Source of the DNA: Rhizophagus irregularis
Lineage: Eukaryota > Glomeromycota > Glomeromycetes > Glomerales > Glomeraceae
Reading direction: 5' to 3'
DNA: 64,000 nucleotides
Assembly (NCBI RefSeq): GCF_026210795.1
Contig: NC_089439.1
Location: 4,340,001 to 4,404,000 of the forward strand
Below, piece by piece: positions 49,201 through 61,394 of the stretch. How positions within the stretch are numbered: the stretch's first letter is position 1; every line of letters begins with the position of its first letter. The position numbers and the translations under genes were made by a program. The notes below the pieces were generated by a model that was given only the letters and a program-made list of their open reading frames with translations, did no database searches and was not told the DNA's origin.

Positions 49201-50486
49201 CCCTATAAGAAATATGTATACGGAAAGGATACATTTTGTGTACGTTTCTATAGATTCCGTATACAATTCATTTTTGAAACTTAATATTTTAGAAGATAAT
49301 TTTACAAAAATCCCGTATCATAACACGAGATTACGTGATTGTTATTGTTTTGTTATGAACTTATGATACGTTTTTTATACAAACCCTTACTTTGATGAGT
49401 TTGATCTTCCGATCTTCCTTTCTGTCTTTTCTTTCCTTTCTCTTTTCTCTTGTCTTATTTTTGTTATTTTTTCTAATCTTCTTTCTTCGTCACCCCCCTT
49501 TTAAAAAAAAATTTTTTCTTGTACCTCACTTTAAAAAAATTTTTTTTTCGTCACTCCTTTAAAAAAAAAATTTTTTTGATTTATTCTTTTATTCCCACTC
49601 TTCTTTTTTTTAAAAAAAATTTTCTTCTTTCTATTTCTATTTCCTTTTCATAAAAAATTTTTTATTTTTCTAACTTTGACGTCCTCCCTTTAAAAAAAAA
49701 AATTTTTTTAACTTTCCTAACTTCGTTCCCCTCTTTTTAAAAAAATTTTTTTTTTGATTTATTCTTTATTCCCCTTTCTTTTTTATTTGTATTTATCCCT
49801 TTTTTTATTTCATAGGCCAGCCGATTTTTTTTATGAGAAGATTCAGTTTCTTTTTTCTTTTTTGTAGATCAGTTTGGGAGTCTTTCCTTTTTGTTTCTTT
49901 TTTTTTGTAAGTTGGGTTTAGATTCTTTTCTTTTTGTAGGTTGTTTCAGTTTTGTTGCTTCAGAGTCTTCTTTTTTTGTAGGTCAGTTTTGGATTTATTT
50001 TGTTGTTCTGGTTTCTTTTTCATCAGACGCTTCATAATTCTTTTCATTTATGTAGGTCAGACATTCTGGAGTTCTCTTTCTTTTTTTGTAGGAATGCTGA
50101 CCTTTGGTGACTTGGACGATTGCAGATATTATATGAAGGGGGGTTTTGTTTCCAATTAAGTTAGACGTTCTTATGTTTCTTTTTTTTTGTTTTTTTAGGT
50201 TGTTTGACTCCAAATGAACCTGAACTTATAGATAATTTTGGTTGCAATAGGTGGTTTTAATAAGGAGGGATTTTTCATAATGTATTTGTATTTTGTTTAT
50301 TTTTTATTTAATTTAATAAAGTAAAATTAGATTTATGTAAATACAATTATAGTAAACTGTAGTACAAGTTGTAAATTCAGTGACCAAATCGTATAAATTT
50401 CGTGATAAAATCAGTGATCAAATCATGTAAATTCCATATGAATCCCGTGCAAATTCCGTATCCAAACCATATTTTTAGTGATACGG
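49201..50486. mobile_element. CCCTAT-ended element with pyrimidine-rich interior
   Basis: Left end CCCTATAAGAAATATG. Right end CATATTTTTAGTGATACGGG, shared with 4367-4405. The interior is strongly strand-biased (T/C on plus) and has two repeat zones. 49490-49770 has repeated blocks of TTTTAAAAAAAATTTTTT. 49860-50110 has five or so repeats of TTCTTTTTTTGTAGGTCAG. Terminal inversion is imperfect (CCC, ATATG and GGATACGG words in both ends). Open frames inside are low-complexity artefacts. Confidence 0.5.
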
Positions 50487-51952
50487 GGTCTCTACAATGA
50501 TTGCTAGAATGTTGATCAAAGTTTCATCATTTTGGATTATAAGAATATAACTCTTTTGCTACGAGATTGATGAAAAAGTTTCAATCTATAAGAACCAAAA
50601 ATAAATTAAAAAATTTAGCCAGATAGACTTTGGCAATGGCTGAAAATAAAATATGATTAATAAGACATATTAAACTTTTTCATCAATTAGCAAAAAAAAA
50701 TTATTTAACCGGATTACCGGAACTGGGTTAGAAAAAATTTTGAAAAAAAATTTCGGTTTAAAAAAAAAGCCAAACTGATAAAAGATGAGTGAAAAAAAAC
50801 TCAAACCAATTATAAAGGGGTTTGGTTTTAAAAAACCAAACTGAAAAAGGAATGTATGAAAAAAAAGAAAATAATTTTTTTTGTTTTAAAAACAAAGCCA
50901 AAAAAAAGGGCTAAAAAAACAGGATGATTCAAGATGTGAGATCGTCGGTTAGATAATAATAACTGCATGTAATTTTTATTACTCAATATTAAAGGATTTC
51001 AAATTAAGTAATGTGAAAAAATTAATAAAAATGAAATAATTGATTTATTTATTACCGGTAAAAATAAATCATTTAATAATAGAGGTTGAAGTAAATGTAG
51101 TTAAGCAGCACATGTTTTTTAATATTCTATTATAACTCTGATCTTATAAATAACGTTAGCTGTATTGCGAAACTTCAGTATAACAAATTATAAATAAAGT
51201 CAAAAATAAATTTAACCATAAAATAATTTATTTGGGATCCTTTGTTTGTCAGCGTTTTTGATAATTATTCGATAATCCTTCATATAACAGGATTAAATTT
51301 ATCAGATTCTTCTCAATAATCATCATTATTAAATGATTTGTTAGCTTATACTCCCGGTAAAAAGTATCCGATCACCCGTAAACCAATGATATGTTACGCA
51401 AACATACTTTGCCTTTATATTAAATTTGATCCTCAAGTTGAATTACATTTACTCAAAATTATTTAAACAAAAGAAGGTGGAGCTTGATAATAATTACAAA
51501 AAAAGGATTAGCACTTTGTAAAAAAGTAATAATTTTCGTGACGTATGTACTTAAGATAAAGTCTTTTTAATAGAGCCCGTAAGTTACATTTAAAATCACA
51601 TGATTTAAAGCATGTGATATTTGCATTTGTGCTGATACTTTTACGTTGAAATTTAAAAAAATATTAACTGTAATTTATAAAAAAATGATGCCGCGAAAAT
51701 TAAAATTTTTCTTTTTTAGAATGAAGATATACCCAAATTTTTAAAGTGATGGGATACTTTATTGTATTACTGTAAATTAAAAACTTTCAAGCAAAAATAA
51801 AAAAAATATTTTTAATCCCGTTATACTACAAACCCGATGTTCACAATTATAATTCCGAGTTTCCGACACTTATTTTTTAGATGTAATAATTTGTAATACT
51901 TTGTAATTATTACTGTAATATTTTTATTGATATGCAATGGAGAACTAATGTT
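50487..51952. other. Intergenic region with A-rich repeats
   Basis: 50700-50910 holds repeated words AAACCAAACTGA, TTTGGTTT and AAAAAAGCCAAA in both orientations within purine-rich DNA. No gene seen up to 51950. Confidence 0.45.
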
Positions 51953-52131
51953 ACCGACAATCATTTCACCGACAAATTATCTCACCGACAAGGAATTTCG
52001 GATTTAGAGTGGGTTAGGATAAGGTTAGAGGATTTCAAAACTGTCGGTGAAATTACTGTCGGTGAAATGGTTGTCGGTGAAACGTCTGTCGGTGAGATAA
52101 TTGTCGGTGAAATGATTGTCGGTGAAATGAG
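51953..52131. repeat. Six 15-bp tandem repeats TGTCGGTGAAATNNT with an inverted counterpart
   Basis: TGTCGGTGA(A/G)AT starts at 52042, 52057, 52072, 52087, 52102 and 52117, exactly 15 bp apart. The reverse complement ACCGACA occurs at 51953, 51969 and 51985, 16 bp apart. The outer parts can pair as a hairpin (CATTTCACCGACAATTATCT-like). Because 15 is a multiple of 3, an open frame results, but it is a repeat artefact unless proven otherwise. Confidence 0.85.
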
Positions 52132-52501
52132 CAAGATCCGTTGTTTTATTTAAAAGTTAATAATGATTAAAATTCTGATATTCAGGATTTCGTAGTAAAT
52201 CCTTTTTAAATAATTAAATAATTGAATTCTTTAAGAAACGAAAGTAAAATATAATATAAAAAGTCCAAGAATTCAATAAAATGTAGTAGTACATGAAAAT
52301 TATAAAATAATAATTGAAAGTAATATATAAATTTGACATTAGTTAGAATATACTTTAACAAATGAATTTTATTTTTATTGAAAGAGAATTTTGTATTGAC
52401 AAGGAACATGATTCTATTTTTGTAATTACTGTATTAACATTATAGTAGTTATTTATGGGTTTCAAAATACAGAACCAATTGTCAAATATCATAGTTGATT
52501 G

Positions 52502-52605
52502 TTACTGTATTTTGCGGTAAGCAAGCACCCCTGGCCAAAATTATGAGGATCTTGGCCGGAATCAAGTGCAAAAAAGGTGTGCTTATATACCGCAAAATAC
52601 AGTAA
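52502..52605. mobile_element. Small Tc1/mariner-like MITE
   Basis: TTACTGTATTTTGCGGTA at 52502-52519 is exactly inverted at 52588-52605. If the TA inside each end is the target site, the element is 104 bp or slightly less with CTGTATTTTGCGGTA ends. The interior has GGCCAAAATTATGAGGATCT and no coding. Confidence 0.75.
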
Positions 52606-53348
52606 TAACCGGCGACGTGATTTTTCATCGATTTTTTATAGATTTGGTTATTGTTGCTTAATTTCTTATTTTATTTTATTTTTTTTATGTACACAGTGTA
52701 TATTAATATTTTTTATTGTATTATTTTAATAAATTTTATTGTACATTTATTGTTAAATTGGATTGAGAATTTCAGCCGGGTTGTAATACAAATTTGGCTG
52801 GTTACTTTTTAGGCCTATTTGTATAACAACGTAACCTTAATTGGCAAGTATATGTTGATCAAACTTGTGATATTGATATTTGACGATGCAAATTTATCAC
52901 GGATCATTATTATATAACACTTAAAAATCAAAAGCCGTTTAAGGGATAATTAATTTGTAAAACCAATTCCCCGAAATTTATTAGTGGTTCGGAGACGGAT
53001 CACGAATTAATTAACCTCGGGAAAAGGTATATTCGGGAAAATGCCATTCATTGCTATTATTATCTAATTGATGATCAATCAAATCATGAGGATACCATGA
53101 TTGTATAAAGATCAGCAAAGGTAATAAAAAAATTAATTACCACATGCAATTGACGATCGCACATCTTGAATCAAATTAGTTCTGATCATAAAGATTTGCA
53201 GGTTACTAAAAAATATAAATATACCCGAAAAAAAAAATGGAGCTGAACAATAAAAAAAAGTATACATACCGTAACGCGGCAGCGTCTACAAAAAACAAAC
53301 ACTAATCTAAGCCTAAGCTAAATATAACTTTGTATAATTAGAAACAAT
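52606..53348. other. Upstream region of the P450 gene
   Basis: No gene. AT-rich, presumed promoter of the P450. No specific element identified. Confidence 0.4.
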
Positions 53349-55048
53349 ATGATGATTTTTAAACTACTTGAAAATTTTGATTTTGGTTTATTGTTAATTA
53401 CGATATTAATAACGTGTGTGGCACATTATTATTACAAATACTTTACCCGTGTCAATCCTTTACCTGATCCATTTCCATTCCCATTCATTGGATATTTTCC
53501 TTACATTTATTGGTTTAATAGAGATTACAATAAGTTTTACAGTTATTGTAACAAGAAATATGGTGACTTATATGAGATTTATGGTAGTATGCGACCTATA
53601 GTTTTATGTCGAGGGGAATATCTTAATGATTTTTTATCAAAAAATACACATGAGATAAGATTTCGCAATTGCAAAGGAGCAGAAGAATTGGGATTTGCAG
53701 GAAAAGGATTAATGTTAAATAGTGATTATAAATCATGGACGTTTAACCATCATCTTTTTAATCAAGCTATTTTGTCACCGAAATTTACTGATGAAGCTAT
53801 TGATCATACAAACAAACTTTTCAATGAATTAGAAATTTATTGGAGTAAGTTATTTCTTAAAGAAGAAATTATTAAAGAAAATAGAAATAAGTTAAATTTT
53901 TCTGAATGGTTTTATCATTACACAAATGATATTGTTATTAACTTGTTAACAGGCAAAAGATCTTATTCAATGGCAGCTTATTTTGATACTCTCAGTAATG
54001 AAAAATCTGATCATCAATCTGCAAGAGTCATAAATTCTGTGAAATTATTTCAAGCACTTCGTAAGCTTTCTTATGTAATATTCAATATTTTTCGTAACTT
54101 CTCCTATCATACAACATTATGTTCCATTTGTTAAAAAGAAAGCAAATGATGTACTTCAAGGCATGGAATTTATTAATCAAAAACTGAATGCAATTATTAA
54201 GAGTCGTAGACAAGAAATTGAAGAGAAACCATTGGATGAACACTTACCGCATGATATGTTGACATCAATGATTATCAAAAATACACTTCGTGATGATAAT
54301 TATATTGAAACTGGTGAAGCGACGAGACCTATGACTGATACCGAAATTCGTGTTAATATACTTGATGGAATTTTTACTGGAACTTATAAAGTAAGTAAAC
54401 CTTTAGAGAAATTTTATGTTTAGGTTTAATTTTAATCATTAAATGCAATGTGCCTTAACTTGAAATTAATTTCAAATATAGATTGGGAATATGCTTTCAT
54501 TCATTGTCTATTATATTGCACATAATCCAGATGTAAAAAAGAAAATGCTAAAAGAAATTGATAGTATATTTCAAGACGATAAAATGCGACCAATTACTAA
54601 AGATGATTTTTATAGTTTAAGTTACTGTGAAGCAATTGTAAAGGAAGTAGCTCGCATTCATCCAGTAATACACTTACTTACAAGATATATTGATAAACCT
54701 AACAAAGTAGCAGAATATCATTGGCCAGCTGATTCATTGTTTCTAATTAATGTTAAATCTGTTCATAATAATGATGATTATTGGGAAGAGCCTAATAAAT
54801 TTAACCCTGATAGATGGATAGTTAAAAATTTTGAGCCAAAGAAGGGTTCTTTTCTTATGTTTGGTGGAGGATTAAGATTATGTCCAGGAAGAAAGTTGGC
54901 AACAATTGAATTAGTTTGTTTGATAGCTTTATTGTTTAGAAAATATGAAATCGATTTAGTAGATATGAATACTCCTATCAAAACTACAAACAGTGGTACT
55001 ATGGTTCTATGTGTCGATTTATTAGTTGAAATTAAACCAAGAAATTGA
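53349..55048 (+). CDS. Microsomal cytochrome P450, one frameshift
   Basis: Exon 1 is 53349-54390 and exon 2 is 54482-55048, with a 91-nt GT-AG intron. Residues ~10-30 form an N-terminal membrane anchor, followed by a proline-rich hinge (NPLPDPFPFPFIGYFP). The K-helix ExxR is in KEVARIHP. The haem loop FGGGLRLCPGRKLATIEL contains the axial cysteine in the canonical FxxGxRxCxG. PDRW precedes it. The frame shifts by one base in the run near 54084-54099 (YVIFNIF to VTSPIIQHYVPF). The I-helix, normally AGxDTT, reads TGTYK-IGNML around the intron and lacks the acid/threonine pair. Redox role inferred as an ER monooxygenase; substrate unknown. Possibly a young pseudogene. Confidence 0.8.
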
Positions 55049-55920
55049 TTTCTTATATTTAAGGATATAATATATTTATAATTTATTTGATGGGAAATAG
55101 AGATATCAGTCAAAGACCGATGGATATCCCCAACTAATAAGTAAGATCATTAGGAGTACTGCAATATCCAATAGGATTAATGCTACTAATACTGATTTTA
55201 ATATTGGTGGATATCTCATTCGGAATATTTTATATTGAATATTTTATTGAAATTCATTAAATAATCAAGCATAGACTAAATAACTAAAAATAATATAGTG
55301 TTTAAAGTATATTCATAAGTCAGAAATTATAAACTAATAAAATTATGATATATTAATAAATTTATCAAGATTTGTCTACTTTGCAGAAATAAAAAGTTGT
55401 TTTAATGGCTCCCTTTCTAAATTTTTTAATGAATTTTAATTCTTCTTTTTTATATCAAATTTATTCTCTTGCTTAAAAAAAAAAAATTTTTTTCTTTGAT
55501 CTAAATTGAATACTAGACAGTAGTCATCTTTATTACTAATTTAAAGAAAAAATTATTGAATATTCATTTTCCGCCTAATGATTTTTAGAAGTTCATATAC
55601 CTATTATATATTCTGATTTGTAATTTTGCTGTGCAACAATGAGGCTTGATGATCGACATAAATTCCGGACATGCAGCCAAAATTATGTGCAGATCGGCAT
55701 ATATTCATGCAATGCATGACATATATATCCGTTAATGAAAAAAAAAGAAAAAAAAAGATATTTGCATTATCTTTTCAGTTAGAGAGAATTTTGACCTAAT
55801 TGGATAATAATGTCCTATAAAGGTAAAAATCATATATAGCATGAACATTTAATATAATTAGTATTCTTAAACTTATAAACAACTTGCAATAAGTTTCAAG
55901 TAGCACCAAGGAATCTGAAG
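55049..55920. other. Region between P450 and the second microexon array
   Basis: AT-rich, no gene. The last bases before 55921 (CACCAAGGAATCTGAAG followed by GTAAAT) make a plausible exon end feeding the array. Its frame (STKESE) is open only back to a TAA at 55890 and has no ATG. Confidence 0.4.
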
Positions 55921-58036
55921 GTAAATATAATATATTAAACGAGCTGAGACATCAAAAATTTTTATTTAATTATTAAATAAAAATTATTTGTAAATAATTT
56001 AAATAGTAATATACATATACAATTTAAACTAACTATATTGTGTAAATAATTTAGCTCGTAAGTTTATTAATAGATATATAATTGAATAACAATGGAGTTA
56101 CTTATTTTTGTTATACCCATATAACTAAATAATTCGTTATTAATACTATAGTTTGTAAGTTAAATAGTTCTTTACTTAATTATTTTACTTAATATTCAAA
56201 TAACTGACTAAATTCTTTGTTTAAATAACTATTTAATAATTAATTATATTACAGACAGTAAGTTTCAATATTTAAAAATTATATTTATTTGTTTAATAAT
56301 TTATAATAACTCAGCTAATTATATTCTTAATTTAAATAATTAGATTGTAAGTGTTTTATTTAATTAACAGTAAATACTTTTGTATTATATTTATATCTAA
56401 CCAATTAATAATTAATACAGGGTGTAAGTTATATGCATGAATTTATATTTCTATTATTTATATAAGCTAACTAAACTATATTTACAAAATTATTGGTAAT
56501 CTCTTTTAGTTAGTAAGTTATAAGTTATTTATTGATTCTTCTATACTTATTTATATGATATTTGCATAATTTAAACTAACTAATTCTATGTATTTAATAA
56601 TGTAGAGCGTAAGTTAATTATTTAACTCTACATATAATTTAAACTAACTAAATTATTAATTAAAAAATTATTTATAATATAGGAAGTGAGTTATTTATTA
56701 TTCTATTATACATATTTATATAATATTTACATATAACTTAAACTAACTAACTTCTTTATTTAAAAAATTATTATGTAATTTCTTTTAGCTGGTAAGTTAT
56801 GAGTTATTTGATCCACGTTTATATAATACTTACTTGTAATTTAAACTAACTAAATTCTTTATTTAATAATAATATAGAGAGTACGTCATTATTTATTCTA
56901 TTGTTACATATTTATATAATATTCACATATAATTAAGCTAACTAAATTCTCTTAAAAAAATTACTTAATAATAGAGAGTAAGTTGTTTATTTAATTCTAT
57001 TACATATTTTATATAACATTTACTTATAATTTAAACTAACTAAATTCTTTATTTTAATATATAGAGTGTAAGTTTTTTATTTAATTCTATTATTATGTAT
57101 TTGTATAATCTTTACATATAATATAAACTAATTAAATTCTTTATTTAAAAAATATAGTTCGTAAGTTATTCATTTAGTTCTGATATTATTTACATATGAT
57201 TTAAACTAATTAAATTCTTCATTTAAAATTATTTAATAATATAGAGAGTAAGTATTTAATCCTATTATTACTTATTTATTTAATATTTATAATAATTTAA
57301 ACTAATTAAATTCTTTATTTAACAAAATATATAATATTATAGATAGTAAGTTATTTATTTAATTCTATTATTATTTATATAATATTTACTTATAATTTAA
57401 ACTAACTAAATCCTTTATTTAAAAATAATTAAATAATATAGTTCGTAAGTTATTTATTTAATTCTATTATTACATATTTATATAATATTTAAGCTAACTA
57501 ATTCTTTATTCTTATTAAAATAGGGAGTAAGTTATTTATTTAATTCTATTATTATATGGTTATATAATATTTACATATAATTTGAACTAACTAATTCTTT
57601 ATTAAAAAAATGATATAATAATAGAGAGTAAGTTATTTAATTCATTCTATTATTACATATTTATATAATATTTACATATAATTAAACTAACTAAATTTTT
57701 TATTTTTTAATAATATAGCATGTAAATTATTTATTTAATTCTATTATTGCTTATTTATGTAATATTTACTTATAATTTAAACTAACTTTTATTAAAATTA
57801 TTTAATAATATAGGGAGTAAGCTATTTCATTCTATTACAAGTATAACATATTTATATAATAATATTTAAGTATAATTTAAACTAACTAAATTCTTTATTT
57901 AAAAAATTGGTTAATAATATAGATAGTAAGTTATTTATTTAATTCTATTATTATTACATCTTATATAATATTTACATGTAATTTATACTAACTAAATTCT
58001 TTAATTAAACAATATAGAGTGTAAGTTATTTAATTA

Positions 58037-58300
58037 AGGGTTTGAAATTTATACGCAGGTGCGTAGCAACGCACCTCCTTATATTATATGTAAAAGTCAA
58101 AATTTGTATTCTAACCCTTTTTAGTCTTATAAGTAAAATTGTAGAGCAGGCAAAAATACATATGGGGATGTGTACTTTAAAAGTTTTATAATAAGTACAT
58201 AAGGTTTGCGCTGCATTTATTCAAAAAAAACGGAATTTATGATATCACGTGATCTTTAATTATTGGTGCAACGGCTTGCGTAAAATTATTATTTCCTTTA
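58037..58300. mobile_element. ~260-bp insertion in a micro-intron of array 2
   Basis: The intron between AGT 58018 and CTG 58371 is interrupted by unrelated sequence starting AGGGTTTGAAATTTATACGC. It contains the hairpin AGGTGCGTAGCAACGCACCT and ends near TTATTTCCTT. Array-type sequence resumes at about 58300. Probably a small mobile element; borders are approximate. Confidence 0.55.
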
Positions 58301-58596
58301 ATTAATTCTATTACATATTTATATAATATTTGCTTATAACCTATCTATTTATTAAAAAATTATTTTGTAGCTGGTAAGTTATAAGCTATTTAATTGATTC
58401 TATTATTACATATCATATTCATATATAATTTAAACTAACTAAATTCTTTAATTAATAATATAGCTCGTAAGTTATTTATTTAATTCTATTATTAAATATT
58501 TATATAACATTTATAAATAATTTAAATTAACTAAATTTCTTTATTTCTTTATTTAAAAAATTATTTAATATAAATAGTTCGTAAGTTATTCATTTA

Positions 58597-59201
58597 ATTG
58601 CCGGTCCGTCACTCAACGGTACAAAATTAATTTGTAGATCCGGCGCAGATTTTATATGAATTACGTTAATTGGCATATTTTGATGTCGATTTTGTCCCAC
58701 AAGGTCACGTTTAAATGTAACGATGACTCACCAATCAATAACATTAAACGTGAATAAGCCACAAAAAAAATTTTTTTATCGTTCGATATAGAATTTAACA
58801 AGTTTACCTTGGAGGAAGTCACCATTCCACCTTATATTTTAGCTAAGATAAGATTTTTTATACACGAATTTTGCAAATTTTACGAGGTTTTTTTTTACAC
58901 TATTGAAAAATATATATTATTTTTTTACCAAATTAACAAAATAACAAAAAAAAAATATATTTTTTTATTTTTCTTTTTTAGTTTTTTTTTGGCACACCTT
59001 GATCCTACCGGTTTTGGAAAACACACCCAGGTAATGTAATACCTTTTTCTAGCAAATTTTTGAAGTATTTATGTTGTTGTGACGTGTTTTTAAGATAGTG
59101 CAAACACCATTCTAGAGCAATAGTATTTAATATATAAAAGTCCGTCGAAATTAATTATAGATTGCCGATCATTTTGTACCGTTGAGTGGTGGACCGGCAA
59201 T
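58597..59201. mobile_element. 605-bp TA-flanked MITE inside a micro-intron
   Basis: 31-bp inverted ends (ATTGCCGGTCCGTCACTCAA... at 58597-58627 versus the complement of 59171-59201) with two mismatches. Both are flanked by TA. It lies between donor 58581 and acceptor 59276. The corresponding intron of array 1 (336-422) is an empty site, giving a clean presence/absence comparison. The ORF at 58809-59039 within it is anonymous. A Tc1/mariner-type origin is inferred from the TA duplication. Confidence 0.85.
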
Positions 59202-60192
59202 TAATTCTATATTACTTACGTATAATTTAAACTAACTAAATTCTTTATATTCAAAAATTATTATTTAATAATATAGAGTGTAAGTTATTTATTTAATTCT
59301 ATTGGTATTTGCATATAATTTAACTAACTAAATTCTTTATTTTCTACATAATATAGTTCGTAAGTTATTTATTTAATTCTATTATTATTTAAATATAATT
59401 TCAACTAACTAAATTCTTTATTTAAAAAATTATTTAATAATATAGAGTGTAAGTTATTTTAATTTATTCTATTATTACACATAAGTATTTGCATATAATC
59501 TAATTAACTAAATTCTTTATTTAAAAAATTATTTTATAATTTCTTTTAGGGCGTAAGTTATAAGTTATTTATTCAATTTTTATTATAATACTTGCAACTA
59601 ACTAAATTCTTTATTTAAAAAATTATTTAATAATATAGAGAGTAAGTTATTTATTTAATTCTATTATTACTTATTGTGATAATTATATATAATTTAAACT
59701 AACTAATTTCTTTATTTAAAAATCATTTAATAATATAGAGAGTAAGTTAATTTATTTAATTCATTGACTTATAATTTAAACTAATTAAATTCTTTATTTT
59801 AAAAATTATTTAATAATATAGATAGTAAGTTATTTAAATTACATATTTATATATATTTATATAATATTTGCATATAATTTAATTTAACAAAATTCTTTAT
59901 TTATAAAAATCATCTAATGATATAGATTGTAAGTTATTTATTGTTTCTATTATTATATTATATATATAATATTTGTTTGTTAACTAAATTCTTTATTTAA
60001 ATAATTATCTTTTACTTTAGTTGGTAAGTTTGTGAATTATAGGTTTTTATATATATTTATACAAAAAACTAAGACTTATATTATATTAAATTTCTATTTG
60101 AATTTTAGAGTAAGTGTTTTTAATTTTAATTTTAAATTTTAGCATAAATTTTAATATATACTTTATTAATATTTAATTGTTTAAATTCATAG

Positions 60193-61394
60193 ATTTGGAA
60201 AAAGTGGAAATACAACTATAGATGAATTTATTTATGAAAAAAATTTAAGATGGATTCCTTATAATAAATTTAAAAATGTTGAATATTTTAGTAAAGGAGG
60301 ATTTGGTGTTATATATAAAGCTATTTGGTTAAATAATAGTGGTAATAAAGAAGTAATTCTTAAATGTCATAATAATTTAAATGAAAATTTAGATGAATTT
60401 TTAAATGAGGTATGAAAAGTTTATTATTTATTTTTTAATATAAATTATAATTTTATCTATACTAATATATTTATATATATTTTATTATTTATAGTGGAAG
60501 TGTCATGTAAGTTTTTTAAACTCATATGATATTATTAATTTTTATGGATTTACAGAAAATCCAGATACTTTAAAATATATGGTAGTAATGGATTATGCAA
60601 GCAAAGGTAATTTAAGAGAAAATTTAATAAGAGTAATCAACTATAATTGGAAACAAAAATTATATATGTTGTATGAAATTATTACCGGACTTAGTGATAT
60701 ACATGAACAACATCTTATTCATTGTGATTTTCATGATGGAAATATTTTAAATCATGAAGATAAAAGTGAGGATAAACTTTATGTTTGTGATTTAGGATTA
60801 TGTCAACCTGTAAAATCATTATTGAAGGAACATAGTATTTATGGTGTTGTACCATTTATGGCACCTGAAGTATTAAGAGGCAAATCTTATACTCCAGCTA
60901 GTGATGTATACAGTTTTTCTATGATTATGTGGGAATTTACATCTGGAGTACCACCGTTTAATGACAGAGCACATGATTTTAAACTTAGTTTAAGTATTTG
61001 TGAAGGTGAGCGTCCTGAAATTATTGAAAATACCCCACAATGCTATGTTGATTTGATGAAAAAATGTTGGGATGGAGATCCGTTAAAAAGACCATCTTCT
61101 AAAGAAGTCTTAAATATTATTGGAGAATGGATTTTTCTTCCTTATGATAAGAAACTTGAAGACATTAATGAAGAATTAAAATGCAAGATTATGAAATTTA
61201 TAAATGCACCAATTGGGTATAACAATCTTACTACTGAATCTCATCCACAAGCATGTTGTACAAGTCGCTTACTTGATTTTAATAGTAAAAAATTGAATGA
61301 AATTCTTGAAAGTAAAAATTCACAAGCTAGTGTACAAGTGAGTGAAATGCTTGTAAGTGAAGATTTGAATGAATTTATGGTTAATTTGAAGTAA
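60193..61394 (+). CDS. TKL-type protein kinase 2 (kinase-domain exons)
   Basis: Exons 60193-60409 and 60495-61394 flank an 85-nt intron and have the same phase structure as kinase 1. FGKSGNTTIDEFI is followed by the glycine loop KGGFGVIYK, VILK lysine, HCDFHDGN loop, DLG and a normal MAPEV, so unlike kinase 1 its activation segment is canonical. The C-lobe has SDVYSFSMIMWE and KRPS. The tail differs, ending VSEDLNEFMVNLK. The first in-frame ATG (60579) lies after the glycine loop, so translation must start upstream through the microexon array or an unseen exon. Protein identity to kinase 1 is high by eye. Function unknown; signalling inferred from the family. Confidence 0.88.

Larger units (their letters stand above)
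55921..60192 (+). other. Array of 34 three-nucleotide microexons plus one 1-nt exon, leader of kinase 2
   Basis: Triplet exon starts: CTC 56055, TTT 56152, ACA 56255, ATT 56344, GGT 56421, TTA 56510, AGC 56606, GAA 56683, CTG 56789, AGA 56878, AGA 56975, AGT 57065, TTC 57158, AGA 57245, ATA 57343, TTC 57442, GGA 57524, AGA 57625, CAT 57719, GGA 57814, ATA 57923, AGT 58018, CTG 58371, CTC 58464, TTC 58578, AGT 59277, TTC 59357, AGT 59446, GGC 59550, AGA 59639, AGA 59739, ATA 59822, ATT 59926, TTG 60021; then A at 60109. Of 35 donors, 31 are GTAAGT; the others are GTGAGT (56686), GTACGT (56881), GTAAAT (57722) and GTAAGC (57817). Introns are ~75-111 nt except two with insertions (350 and 696 nt). 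In the kinase phase the 34 codons are stop-free: LYNWFKRTEKKFQNIRK, TWNKSALQFQ, WQKNNFE. The last 12 triplets and the A match array 1 exactly. Splicing is inferred. Confidence 0.8.

Noticed and set aside
51932-52153. Pentapeptide-repeat protein (GE-x-x-V units)
   Set aside because: The frame exists because the DNA repeat is 15 bp long; there is no start context, and the inverted copy lies in the same frame.
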